Below, piece by piece: positions 10,471-19,043 of a DNA stretch of 64,000 nt. A program made the position numbers and the translations under genes. The stretch's first letter is position 1. The number at the start of each line of letters is the position of its first letter. The DNA is taken from the NCBI RefSeq assembly GCF_901875555.1, contig NZ_CABFMD010000005.1, positions 1-64,000 on the forward strand, read 5' to 3'. This DNA comes from Streptococcus parasanguinis. Its GTDB lineage: Bacteria; Bacillota; Bacilli; Lactobacillales; Streptococcaceae. A model generated the notes under the pieces. The model was not told the DNA's origin. It saw only the letters and a program-made list of their open reading frames with translations, and made no database searches.

Positions 10471-11682
10471 TTATTTACTCCTTAATTTTTTCCGAATCTT
10501 GTAGACTTTGTTTACAAGTGGATAGAGTGGACTGGTTGGGAGGTTGAATTCCCCAACAAATTCTTCAATGACAGGATTAAATTTAGATTTGAAATGATAG
10601 AGACCACCATCGAGTGAATTTTCAATCCCCCCCATATTTTGCCAAGAAGCACCGCGGTCGAAAGCGTGTTGGGCGGTTTCATACCAGGTGAGGATGGCAG
10701 GTTGGTAACGGCGGAATTTTTCATCCATCCCTGCATAAACATTTTCAGATGTCCCACCGAATTCAAGGCTTAAGGTACCAGATAAAGGAACGATTTGTCT
10801 ATCTGCTTGGAGATGCTGGTCAAGAAATTGCAGTTCTTCCTCTATACGTTCTTTTTCTTTTTGGTTATTCTCAACCTTACCAGGCTTTGTTTTTTCTGTG
10901 AATTTTTCAGCTTCAGCCTTGTTTTTTTCAAGATCTTTTATAAGGTAAATTTTCCGTTCTGTGAGATCTAGAGTAGACAAAGTAATGTAGGATTGTCCTT
11001 GGTAGGTTGTGAGTAGTTTTTCGTAGTAGTCTTTTCCACGTAAATGAATGCTTTTACGAGCTTCGGTTTTTTTCATAAGAGAAGCAAAGTCTTCTAACAA
11101 TTCAGTTCCGCCAAATTGCACCTGAATCCCTTTGTTTCGGGCAGTTCGGATGGCTTGTCGAGTAGATTTTGAAAGATTTTGTTCAGTGAAAAACTCTTTG
11201 TGGATATTCGCTTGAAAGCGTGGTTGGATATTTTCAGCCATATCACTTGTTCGGCCAGTCCATTCAACCCCTTCTTTAGTTAAGGTGTCGATCACCGCTT
11301 GCACAGCAGGAGCTTCTGTTTTTTCTTGTCCAATCAAGTGTTTACTCAAGAAAAGACTTGGATCAAATTTCACAAACAAGGCCTTGTATTGTTTGGCTAT
11401 CTTTTTAAGGGACTGGATCACAAATGAAACCAGCTCCTTGTTTTGGTAATCCATGATCGGGCCTCGAGGAATGTAGAGCATGGAAAAGCCAAGTGGCAGG
11501 GGTTGAATCAAGATGCTTGCAACAGCGACTAATTGGTCTTCTTGATAAAAACCAACCCGTTCATTTCCCCAATTATCTTTGATTTTTGCCCATGAGCTGC
11601 TTTGTAAGAGATTGGTTTGGTCACTCTGAATAACAAAGGCATCATGCTCTGTAGCAGAAATTCCTAGCTGGTAATGGTACAT
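10471..11682 (-). CDS. murM: MurM-type peptidoglycan branching aminoacyltransferase
   Basis: A 403-aa Fem-family ligase, first gene of the murM-murN pair. It adds Ser or Ala from tRNA to the lysine side chain of lipid II at the inner membrane face. MurM family blocks are present: LPLGFSMLYIPRGPI, a segment with STRQAIRTARNKG, and NMGGIENSLDGGLYHFK. A charged coiled-coil arm occupies about 240-295. In pneumococcus, mosaic murM alleles affect beta-lactam resistance, so variation here could matter. It starts 3 bp after the Cof phosphatase stop, consistent with one operon. Confidence 0.9.
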   Translation of the reverse strand: MYHYQLGISATEHDAFVIQSDQTNLLQSSSWAKIKDNWGNERVGFYQEDQLVAVASILIQPLPLGFSMLYIPRGPIMDYQNKELVSFVIQSLKKIAKQYKALFVKFDPSLFLSKHLIGQEKTEAPAVQAVIDTLTKEGVEWTGRTSDMAENIQPRFQANIHKEFFTEQNLSKSTRQAIRTARNKGIQVQFGGTELLEDFASLMKKTEARKSIHLRGKDYYEKLLTTYQGQSYITLSTLDLTERKIYLIKDLEKNKAEAEKFTEKTKPGKVENNQKEKERIEEELQFLDQHLQADRQIVPLSGTLSLEFGGTSENVYAGMDEKFRRYQPAILTWYETAQHAFDRGASWQNMGGIENSLDGGLYHFKSKFNPVIEEFVGEFNLPTSPLYPLVNKVYKIRKKLRSK

Positions 11683-11685
11683 TTC

Positions 11686-12492
11686 TTATAATACCCACTT
11701 TCTAATGGCGTATGCAACGCCAGATTCATCATTTGATTTGGTGATACTTGTAGCAATTTTTTTGAGAGCTGGATTGCCATTTTCCATAACAACGGCATGT
11801 CCTACAACTTCTAACATGGAGCGGTCATTTTCCTCATCTCCGATAGCCATGGTTTCTTCTTGCTGGATTCCAAGTCGTTCAGCTAGATGAAGAACAGCGG
11901 CTCCTTTATTGGTTGTTTTCCCGAGAATTTCTAAATAAAAAGGGGCTGATTTGACCATAGTGAAGCGGTCCTTGAATTCTTTAGGGATTTTTGCAATCGC
12001 AGCATCTAGAATATCTGGTTCATCGATATACATGGCCTTGACAAATTCTTTCTCACGAACTTCTTCAGGAGTCCGATAATAAACGGGCATATTGACCAGT
12101 TGAGATTCATGAATGGTGTAGCGTCCAATATCTCGATTGCTGGTATAGATGCCGTCTTTAGTAATCGCATGAGAGTGGATTTGGAGTTTGTTGGCGAGAG
12201 ACTCGATATCGAGATAATCCTCATAGTCTAAGAGGTCCTTGATGAGTTCTTTTCCAGTAGCGGTTTCTTGAACCAGACCCCCATTAAAGGTAATAACATA
12301 GTCTCCGGGATCCATCAAATGGAGTTCTTTTAAAAGTTTTGAGACTCCTGCGATGGGACGACCTGTTGTGATCACAATTTTGACACCTGCGGCTTTTGCA
12401 TCTTGAATAGCTTGAAAAACATCTGGTGTGATCTCTTTTTTTGAATTGAGGAGTGTACCATCGATATCGATCGCAACTAATTTAATGGACAT
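11686..12492 (-). CDS. Cof-type HAD family sugar-phosphate phosphatase
   Basis: A 268-aa HAD hydrolase with a C2-type cap. Motif I DIDGT (nucleophile Asp9, acid Asp11), motif II TTGRP and motif IV GDEENDR are intact. Related YidA/Cof proteins dephosphorylate sugar phosphates or flavin precursors; the substrate here is unknown. I chose the ATG at 12492 (MSIKLVAID) because GGAGAG lies just upstream. It overlaps the HD-domain gene by 11 bp, implying translational coupling. Confidence 0.88.
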   Translation of the reverse strand: MSIKLVAIDIDGTLLNSKKEITPDVFQAIQDAKAAGVKIVITTGRPIAGVSKLLKELHLMDPGDYVITFNGGLVQETATGKELIKDLLDYEDYLDIESLANKLQIHSHAITKDGIYTSNRDIGRYTIHESQLVNMPVYYRTPEEVREKEFVKAMYIDEPDILDAAIAKIPKEFKDRFTMVKSAPFYLEILGKTTNKGAAVLHLAERLGIQQEETMAIGDEENDRSMLEVVGHAVVMENGNPALKKIATSITKSNDESGVAYAIRKWVL

Positions 12493-13792
12493 CCGTCTCT
12501 CCTGTAAAATAATCATTGGTAATGTAGGAAGTGAATTCCTCTACTTGCTTACTGAAAAGTCCGTTAGCTTCCAACATTTCTTTTGGAAAATAGAAGCGGT
12601 TGTCTCCATAGCGTGTTCCTGCAAGGGCAGCGACAAGTGGAGATAACTGAGACAACTCGGCCAAACTGCCATCTTTTCTTATCATCTCAATCTGAGTCCG
12701 CGGTTTTTCAAGCTCTGGCCGATAAATATCGTAGGGCAAATCGAAATTTTGGTGGATGGCTGTGTAATAAGTAGGATTAAACCCAACCTCTTTAATCAGT
12801 TTTTCAAGGATTATTAAGTCTTTTCGCTTATCTTCTGTAAATAGAATCGATTTAAAGACTTTCCGATTAATATAGCGCTGAGCAAGATCAGACAAGATGG
12901 TATCCGGACTATCCATCCAGACTTGGAAATAGGTATTCATCACACCGTCATCTAGATTTAAGTAGTCTTGGATGGTGACCTCTTCTTCAAAAAATGGAAT
13001 TAGGCGAGGTGAAGTCAGTTGAAAATATTCTTTCTGATCTGGATAAATGGTTCTAGCGCGTTTGAGTAGATTTTGAAGGAGGACTTCCATGGCACGAGTA
13101 GCTGGGTGGAAGTAAACCTGCATATACATTTGGTAACGGCTGACCACGTAATCCTCGACAGCGTGCATGCCATTTTGTTGGAAGGCAATACCGTTTTCGA
13201 TGGGGCGAATAACGCGCAAAATACGGGTCAAGTCAAATTTCCCATAGGATGCACCCGTAAAGTAAGCATCCCGAAGTAAATAATCCATTCGGTCCACATC
13301 AATTTGACTGGAAATCAACTGCACCACTTGCTTATTGGGATAGGTGTGGTCAATGACGCTGGCCACGCGATTTGGAAAATCCGGTGCCACTTGTATGAGG
13401 ATCTGATTGACCTCTGTCTCCGGACTGGTGATGATGAGCTGGGTCATTTTTTCATGATCCGTTCCAAATAGTCCCTCGAAGGTATGGGAATAGGCCCCGT
13501 GCCCGATGTCATGGAGGAGGGCAGCTACCATGGTCAATAAATTTTCATCAGAATTCCATTGATCCGCATACTTTTCCTCAAAAATAGACAGAATCCGTCT
13601 TGAAATTTCATAGGCGCCAAGACAGTGAGAAAAACGACTATGCTCCCCACCGTGGAAGGTAAAACCAGATGTCCCCAGTTGTTTGATGCGGCGTAGTCGT
13701 TGAAATTCTTTACTATTAATCAATTGATAAATGATGGGATGATCCACATGAACGTAATCATGCACGGGATCGCGAAAGACTTTTTCATTCAT
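12482..13792 (-). CDS. HD-domain phosphohydrolase (YwfO-like)
   Basis: A 436-aa protein of the dGTPase/YwfO branch of the HD superfamily. The metal-binding residues are visible as His56, His94-Asp95 (ALLHDIGHG) and a downstream Asp in SQIDVDRMDY. Relatives hydrolyse (d)NTPs or are allosterically regulated by nucleotides; the exact substrate is inferred only. A TGC-TATAAT extended -10 ends just 6 nt before the ATG and there is no Shine-Dalgarno, so the message may be leaderless. It is the first gene of a four-gene operon ending in murM-murN. Confidence 0.88.
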   Translation of the reverse strand: MNEKVFRDPVHDYVHVDHPIIYQLINSKEFQRLRRIKQLGTSGFTFHGGEHSRFSHCLGAYEISRRILSIFEEKYADQWNSDENLLTMVAALLHDIGHGAYSHTFEGLFGTDHEKMTQLIITSPETEVNQILIQVAPDFPNRVASVIDHTYPNKQVVQLISSQIDVDRMDYLLRDAYFTGASYGKFDLTRILRVIRPIENGIAFQQNGMHAVEDYVVSRYQMYMQVYFHPATRAMEVLLQNLLKRARTIYPDQKEYFQLTSPRLIPFFEEEVTIQDYLNLDDGVMNTYFQVWMDSPDTILSDLAQRYINRKVFKSILFTEDKRKDLIILEKLIKEVGFNPTYYTAIHQNFDLPYDIYRPELEKPRTQIEMIRKDGSLAELSQLSPLVAALAGTRYGDNRFYFPKEMLEANGLFSKQVEEFTSYITNDYFTGETDVH

Positions 13793-13798
13793 GGGTCT

Positions 13799-13807
13799 AT
13801 TATAGCA
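13799..13807 (-). promoter_or_regulatory. Extended -10 of the HD-murMN operon
   Basis: On the minus strand, TGC then TATAAT (13804-13799), followed by AGACCC and the ATG. The predicted transcription start falls at or next to the start codon. Confidence 0.65.
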
Positions 13808-13907
13808 AAAAAAAGCCTATTTTGCGATCTTGAGACGAATAGAAGCAGTCAAAATGAGTAAAATTTGATAGAATAGGAAAGCAAGGAAAGATGAGAAGGA
13901 GAGAAAG

Positions 13908-14291
13908 ATGCAGATTCGCATTCAAAATACCATTCGATTTGGAGAAGAAATGGAGATCGTTGATCAGTACTATCAAGGCGAATGGAAGGAAAAAGCAGGG
14001 TTTCAATACCTCTTGTATACCAATGAAGAAGATGAAAAGGTTGCTTTGAAATTTTCCAACGATGAATTGGTCATGACACGATTTTCAACTCCTAAATCCA
14101 TCATGCGTTTCTACAAAAATGAAGATGGTGGAGCGATCATCCCAACTCCTATGGGGATTCAGCAGTTTTTGATTACAACAGACCTCTTTCAATTAGAACT
14201 AGGTCGTTTGCAAGTGACTTATCGGTTGTTAACGCTTGATGGGGAGCAGGAATTTGCCAATTACCAATTGTTAGTAGAATGGGCAGAATAA
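13908..14291 (+). CDS. DUF1934 family protein (YwiB-like)
   Basis: A 127-aa protein matching the DUF1934/YwiB family, a small calycin-like beta barrel. It has alternating hydrophobic strands, a conserved FYKNEDGGAIIPTPMG segment and a C-terminal YQLLVEW strand. No enzymatic motif is visible and its role is unknown. GAGAAGGAGAG lies just upstream of the ATG. It runs opposite to the HD operon, and the next gene has its own promoter. Confidence 0.8.
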   Translation: MQIRIQNTIRFGEEMEIVDQYYQGEWKEKAGFQYLLYTNEEDEKVALKFSNDELVMTRFSTPKSIMRFYKNEDGGAIIPTPMGIQQFLITTDLFQLELGRLQVTYRLLTLDGEQEFANYQLLVEWAE

Positions 14292-14318
14292 ACCCTAGGA
14301 AATTTGTAAAGATCCTGC

Positions 14319-14346
14319 TTGCTTTATTCCGTAAAAATGGTATAAT
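14319..14346 (+). promoter_or_regulatory. Promoter of the riboswitch-controlled P-type ATPase
   Basis: TTGCTT at 14319-14324, a 16-nt spacer and TATAAT at 14341-14346 with an upstream TG. Confidence 0.7.
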
Positions 14347-14350
14347 AAAA

Positions 14351-14428
14351 CCACTCAAGGGAGTAGCTGGCGGTTTTCCGCGATAGTGTCGTCATTACGA
14401 AATTATTTCCGGCACTATATTAAACGGC
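14351..14428 (+). promoter_or_regulatory. yybP-ykoY manganese riboswitch
   Basis: The leader contains CAAGGGAGTAGCTGGC, the distal CCGGCACTATATTAAACGGC block and paired segments typical of yybP-ykoY aptamers. It is followed at once by a terminator hairpin and a cation ATPase. In this class Mn2+ binding favours the antiterminated state, switching on Mn2+ export. The identification is by motif; ligand binding here is inferred. Confidence 0.85.
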
Positions 14429-14460
14429 GAGACTTGTTTTTTCAAACAGGTCTCTTTTTT
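14429..14460 (+). terminator. Riboswitch expression-platform terminator
   Basis: GAGACTTGTTT pairs with AAACAGGTCTC (one G-U pair), followed by six T. It sits between the aptamer and the ATPase gene. Confidence 0.85.
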
Positions 14461-14503
14461 GTGCAAAAGAGATCTGGAAGAAAGTTATAAGGAGGAAGTT
14501 ATT

Positions 14504-17188
14504 TTGTCCAAAGAACAAAATAAAGCTTTGTTTTATACACAAAGTGAAGAGGAAGTCTTAAAAACACTAGACTCTTCGATCGAAGGTTTGTCTTCAGCGC
14601 AAGCCCAAGAACGCTTGGCGGCTTATGGCCACAATGAACTAGATGAAGGTGAAAAACGTAGTATCTTATCTAAGTTTATTGACCAGTTTAAAGATTTGAT
14701 GATTATCATCTTGTTAGTAGCCGCAACTCTCTCTGTGCTCACAGAAGGAATGGATGGTCTGACAGATGCCATGATCATCTTAGCCGTTGTTGTTTTGAAT
14801 GCCGCTTTTGGTGTCTATCAAGAAGGACAAGCCGAAGCAGCCATCGAAGCACTGAAAAATATGTCTAGCCCATTAGCGCGTGTTCGTCGAGACGGTCACG
14901 TGATTGAAATCGATTCCAAAGAATTGGTCCCAGGTGATATCGTTCTTCTAGAAGCTGGAGATGTGGTTCCAGCCGATATGCGCTTGTTGGAAGCAGCTTC
15001 TCTTAAGATCGAAGAAGCAGCTCTTACAGGGGAATCGGTTCCAGTTGAAAAAGATGTAACTGGCCTTGTTGAGGCAGATGCTGGTATCGGAGACCGTGTC
15101 AATATGGGTTACCAAAACTCGAACGTAACCTATGGTCGTGGTACAGGGGTCGTGACCAACACGGGTATGTATACAGAAGTCGGTAAGATTGCCGATATGT
15201 TGGCCAATGCCGATGAAACGGAAACACCGTTGAAGCAAAGTTTGGAACAATTGTCTAAAGCCTTGACTTACTTGATTGTTGTGATTGCGATTATCACCTT
15301 CTTAGTTGGTGTCTTCGTTCGTGGTGAACATCCGTTAGAAGGCTTGATGGTGGCAGTTGCTCTTGCAGTTGCTGCGATTCCAGAAGGACTTCCTGCTATT
15401 GTAACTATTGTTCTATCTTTAGGAACTACAACCCTTGCTAAACGCAATTCAATCGTTCGTAAATTGCCAGCCGTTGAAACACTTGGTTCTACAGAAATCA
15501 TCGCATCTGATAAAACAGGTACCTTGACCATGAACCAAATGACGGTTGAAAAAGTCTATACCAACGGTCAATTGCAAAGTGCAGCAACAGAAATTGGAGC
15601 TAGCAACAATACCCTTCGTATCATGAACTTTGCTAATGATACCAAGGTGGATCCATCTGGCAAGTTGATTGGGGACCCAACAGAGACTGCTTTGGTACAG
15701 TTTGGTTTGGATCACAACTTTGATGTTCGTGAAGTCTTGAAGAGCCAGCCACGTGTGGCGGAATTGCCATTTGATTCGGATCGTAAGCTCATGTCTACTA
15801 TCCATAAGGAAGCAGATGGTACCTATTTTGTAGCCGTTAAAGGTGCACCTGACCAATTGCTCAAACGCGTGACGCGTATTGAAGTCAATGGGGAAGTTCG
15901 CCCAATCACCGATGAAGATAAGAAAGCTATCCTTGCTACCAACAAAGACTTGGCCAAACAAGCCCTTCGTGTCTTGATGATGGCTTACAAGACAAGTAAC
16001 GAAATTCCAACCTTGGAATCTGAAATTTTGGAGTCTGACCTGATCTTCTCTGGTTTGGTCGGAATGATTGACCCTGAGCGTCCAGAGGCTGCAGAAGCAG
16101 TTCGTGTCGCTAAGGAAGCAGGAATCCGTCCTATTATGATTACGGGTGACCACCAAGATACAGCAGAAGCGATTGCTAAACGTCTTGGTATTATCGATCC
16201 AAATGATACAGAAGACCATGTCTTCACAGGGGCTGAGTTGAACGAACTCTCTGATGAAGAATTCCAAAAAGTCTTCAAGCAATACTCTGTCTATGCGCGT
16301 GTATCACCTGAACACAAGGTTCGTATCGTGAAAGCATGGCAAAATGAAGGTAAGGTTGTTGCCATGACAGGTGACGGAGTCAACGACGCGCCATCACTTA
16401 AGACAGCTGATATCGGTATCGGTATGGGGATTACAGGTACAGAAGTTTCTAAAGGAGCTTCAGACATGGTCCTTGCCGATGATAATTTCGCAACCATTAT
16501 CGTAGCGGTAGAAGAAGGACGTAAGGTCTTCTCGAATATCCAAAAATCTATCCAATATCTCTTGTCTGCTAATATGGCTGAGGTCTTCACCATCTTCTTT
16601 GCGACCCTCTTTGGATGGGATGTGTTGCAACCAGTACATCTCCTCTGGATTAACTTGGTAACAGATACGCTTCCAGCCATTGCTCTTGGTGTAGAACCAG
16701 CTGAGCCAGGCGTTATGACCCACAAACCTCGTGGACGTAAGTCAAACTTCTTTGATGGTGGTGTCTTCGGTGCCATTCTTTATCAAGGTGTCTTCCAAAC
16801 CATGCTGGTTCTTGGTGTTTATGGCTGGGCCTTGCTCTCTCCAGAACATGCGACTCGTGCCGAAATCCATGCAGACGCTTTGACTATGGCCTTTGCAACT
16901 CTTGGTTTGATCCAATTACTCCATGCCTTTAACGTTAAATCGGTTTACCAATCCATCTTTAAAGTGGGACTCTTCAAGAATAAGACCTTTAACTGGTCGA
17001 TCCCAGTTGCCTTTGTTCTCTTGATGGCGACCATCATTGTCCCTAGATTTAACAAACTCTTCCATGTGTCTCATTTAAGCTTTACACAATGGTTAGCTGT
17101 TATGATTGGTTCACTCTTGATTGTTGTTCTCGTTGAAATTGTGAAAGCTATTCAACGTGCACTTGGAAAAGATAAAAATGCCATTTAG
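14504..17188 (+). CDS. mgtA: P-type cation-exporting ATPase (MgtA/CaxP-like)
   Basis: An 894-aa P2-type ATPase. The actuator motif TGES is at 175-178, the phosphorylated Asp336 is in DKTGTLT and the hinge TGDGVNDAP starts near 622; the usual membrane helices flank these domains. Streptococcal relatives called MgtA or CaxP export Mn2+ and/or Ca2+. The Mn2+ riboswitch upstream supports a Mn2+ detoxification role. I chose TTG at 14504 because AAGGAGG lies 8 nt upstream and the protein then begins MSKEQNK like its relatives. Earlier in-frame starts lie in the terminator. Seen: motifs and leader. Inferred: ion. Confidence 0.92.
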   Translation: MSKEQNKALFYTQSEEEVLKTLDSSIEGLSSAQAQERLAAYGHNELDEGEKRSILSKFIDQFKDLMIIILLVAATLSVLTEGMDGLTDAMIILAVVVLNAAFGVYQEGQAEAAIEALKNMSSPLARVRRDGHVIEIDSKELVPGDIVLLEAGDVVPADMRLLEAASLKIEEAALTGESVPVEKDVTGLVEADAGIGDRVNMGYQNSNVTYGRGTGVVTNTGMYTEVGKIADMLANADETETPLKQSLEQLSKALTYLIVVIAIITFLVGVFVRGEHPLEGLMVAVALAVAAIPEGLPAIVTIVLSLGTTTLAKRNSIVRKLPAVETLGSTEIIASDKTGTLTMNQMTVEKVYTNGQLQSAATEIGASNNTLRIMNFANDTKVDPSGKLIGDPTETALVQFGLDHNFDVREVLKSQPRVAELPFDSDRKLMSTIHKEADGTYFVAVKGAPDQLLKRVTRIEVNGEVRPITDEDKKAILATNKDLAKQALRVLMMAYKTSNEIPTLESEILESDLIFSGLVGMIDPERPEAAEAVRVAKEAGIRPIMITGDHQDTAEAIAKRLGIIDPNDTEDHVFTGAELNELSDEEFQKVFKQYSVYARVSPEHKVRIVKAWQNEGKVVAMTGDGVNDAPSLKTADIGIGMGITGTEVSKGASDMVLADDNFATIIVAVEEGRKVFSNIQKSIQYLLSANMAEVFTIFFATLFGWDVLQPVHLLWINLVTDTLPAIALGVEPAEPGVMTHKPRGRKSNFFDGGVFGAILYQGVFQTMLVLGVYGWALLSPEHATRAEIHADALTMAFATLGLIQLLHAFNVKSVYQSIFKVGLFKNKTFNWSIPVAFVLLMATIIVPRFNKLFHVSHLSFTQWLAVMIGSLLIVVLVEIVKAIQRALGKDKNAI

Positions 17189-17192
17189 GCAT

Positions 17193-17220
17193 AAAAAAGT
17201 CATCTTCGGATGGCTTTTTT
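17193..17220 (+). terminator. Terminator after the P-type ATPase
   Basis: A 12-bp stem (AAAAAAGTCATC with GATGGCTTTTTT, one G-U pair) capped by a stable TTCG tetraloop. Confidence 0.9.
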
Positions 17221-17308
17221 TGCTAGCGGAAATGTCCGGGCAAATTTCTTGAGGTACGTGTGGATTTTTGATAAACTAGTCAACAGTTTGAAGAAAGGAA
17301 ACTATATT

Positions 17309-17977
17309 ATGAAAAAGTTTTTTGCTGAAGTAATCGGCACATTTATGCTTGTCTTTATCGGGACAGGCGCAGTTGTTTTTGGGAACGGGACAGAAGGTCT
17401 CGGACATTTGGGAATTGCCTTAGCATTTGGTTTGTCCATAGTTGCAGCAGCTTACTCGATTGGGACTGTATCTGGTGCTCACTTGAACCCAGCTGTTTCG
17501 ATTGCCATGTTTGTCAACAAACGCTTGTCTTCAAAGGATTTGGTTAATTATATTGTAGCGCAAGTTGTGGGAGCTGTTCTTGCATCTGCTACAGTATTCT
17601 TCCTCTTGTCTAATTCAGGTATGTCAACAGCTAGTCTTGGTGAAAATGCCTTGGCTAAGGGTGTGACTCCATTTGGAGGATTCTTGTTTGAAGTGATTGC
17701 CTCCTTTATCTTTATCTTGGTCATTATGACCGTGACATCAGCTTCTAAAGGAAATGGAAAAATCGCTGGGCTTGTAATTGGTTTGAGCTTGACCCTGATC
17801 ATTCTTGTTGGTTTGAACATTACAGGTCTTTCTGTTAACCCAGCTCGTAGTTTGGCGCCTGCCCTCTTTGTAGGTGGTGCAGCCCTTCAACAACTTTGGA
17901 TCTTTATCTTGGCTCCAATTGTGGGAGGAATTCTCGCAGCACTCGTTGCGAAACAACTCTTAGGTACAGAAGAGTAA
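17309..17977 (+). CDS. Aquaporin (MIP family channel)
   Basis: A 222-aa membrane channel with six predicted helices and the two pore signatures NPA (in HLNPAVS) and NPA (in SVNPARS). Length and loop sizes fit a water channel (AqpZ-like) better than a larger glycerol facilitator; water or small neutral solutes such as H2O2 are plausible. I chose the ATG at 17309 (MKKFFAEVIGTF) with AAAGGAA upstream; a longer frame from 17210 reads through the preceding terminator. It is a single-gene unit between two terminators. Confidence 0.9.
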   Translation: MKKFFAEVIGTFMLVFIGTGAVVFGNGTEGLGHLGIALAFGLSIVAAAYSIGTVSGAHLNPAVSIAMFVNKRLSSKDLVNYIVAQVVGAVLASATVFFLLSNSGMSTASLGENALAKGVTPFGGFLFEVIASFIFILVIMTVTSASKGNGKIAGLVIGLSLTLIILVGLNITGLSVNPARSLAPALFVGGAALQQLWIFILAPIVGGILAALVAKQLLGTEE

Positions 17978-17978
17978 T

Positions 17979-18010
17979 AAAAAATTGGTTCCTCAGGGAC
18001 CAATTTTTTT
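17979..18010. terminator. Bidirectional terminator between aquaporin and phosphoesterase
   Basis: AAAAAATTGGTTCC and GGGACCAATTTTTT form a 14-bp stem with a TCA loop. A/T runs on both sides can serve the two converging genes. Confidence 0.9.
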
Positions 18011-18011
18011 A

Positions 18012-18869
18012 TTATAGTTCAAGAATCGTCATGGCTTGTGAGAATTCATGAGCGAGTTGTTTTTTCTTGTAGGCTTGAAATTCGGGGAGGTCTTTGATTC
18101 TGCGATAGCGCTTGTAGGGATCATAGCGTTTTGGAAAATCAAATTCTGGAAAAACATCAAAGAATTGTTTACAAAGCTCCCATTCTCGGATATAGCCTAA
18201 AGGTCTGGCATGATAGGTGATCGTGTCAATCGTTGTCGCTGGTATTCGGTGGTGGCTATGGCCAAAAATCACCTCTCTAACAGGAAATTGTCTAAAAAGT
18301 TCATGAAAGGCTTGGCTTCCTAGGAAAGCATTGAAGCGTTCAAAATAAGGGTGGCGCAGGAGAAACTGACCATGGGGAACAAAGTGCATGGCGATGACAA
18401 GCGGTTGATGTATTTCCTGTAGTTCTTGTTCAAGCTCCTGTAAAAGCTTTTGGGTGATTGCTGGATCAGATCCTATTCGTTTGAGGCGTCTATCAAACCA
18501 AAACAGATTCTTGGTTTGGAGATGTTTTTGGTGAGAGATAGCGGGAACAAAGCTGTAGTCATACCAGCCTGAAAAAGCAAGAAGCATATGATTGGAGAAG
18601 GGAATCTTTTGAAATTCAAAAGGTCTTATGGCTTTTTCTGATAGTCCCAGCATATCATGATTCCCCAAACTAAAGGTCACAGGAAGATGATGTTGAAGTT
18701 GGTCTAAAAATTCCTGTGACGTCTTTTCAAAGCCGTTGGCAATATCTCCTGCAATATGGAGATGTTGAATGTTTTGTTGCTGGAAAAGAGTGATAAGAGT
18801 CTCTAATTCATCTTTTCCAAAGTTGTTTGAATCAATATGTAAATCGGACATAAAAGCTACTCTTGTCAT
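18012..18869 (-). CDS. Calcineurin-like metallophosphoesterase
   Basis: A 285-aa protein with the dinuclear metal motifs in order: DLHID (near residue 9), GDIANG, GNHD and GHSHHR. This defines the calcineurin-like phosphoesterase fold. No membrane segment or signal is seen, so it is probably cytosolic. The substrate is unknown. A weak TAGACT -10 ends 6 nt before the ATG with no obvious Shine-Dalgarno, a possible leaderless start. It converges on the aquaporin gene. Confidence 0.85.
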   Translation of the reverse strand: MTRVAFMSDLHIDSNNFGKDELETLITLFQQQNIQHLHIAGDIANGFEKTSQEFLDQLQHHLPVTFSLGNHDMLGLSEKAIRPFEFQKIPFSNHMLLAFSGWYDYSFVPAISHQKHLQTKNLFWFDRRLKRIGSDPAITQKLLQELEQELQEIHQPLVIAMHFVPHGQFLLRHPYFERFNAFLGSQAFHELFRQFPVREVIFGHSHHRIPATTIDTITYHARPLGYIREWELCKQFFDVFPEFDFPKRYDPYKRYRRIKDLPEFQAYKKKQLAHEFSQAMTILEL

Positions 18870-18987
18870 GCTACCAGTCTAGCATAAGAGGATCTTTTTT
18901 TCTAACAAATAGGTTACAAATGAGTGGAAAAATGTTGAAAACCAGCTGGATAGGCAATGGGCAATCAGCTGATTCAATATTGGAAGG

Positions 18988-19016
18988 TGGGCAAATAGTG
19001 AAGGTTATGATATAAT
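18988..19016 (+). promoter_or_regulatory. Promoter of prfB
   Basis: TGGGCA (18988-18993), a 17-nt spacer and TATAAT (19011-19016) with a TG extension. Confidence 0.6.
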
Positions 19017-19043
19017 AGACTAGATACATAGAAAGAGGTACTT

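Noticed and set aside
14459..14503. N-terminal extension of the P-type ATPase from TTG at 14459
   Set aside because: It begins inside the riboswitch terminator T run; the TTG at 14504 has AAGGAGG upstream.
15449..16282. Minus-strand open frame of 277 codons inside the P-type ATPase gene
   Set aside because: It is the antisense shadow of a strongly coding, motif-complete gene; there is no ribosome site or recognisable domain.
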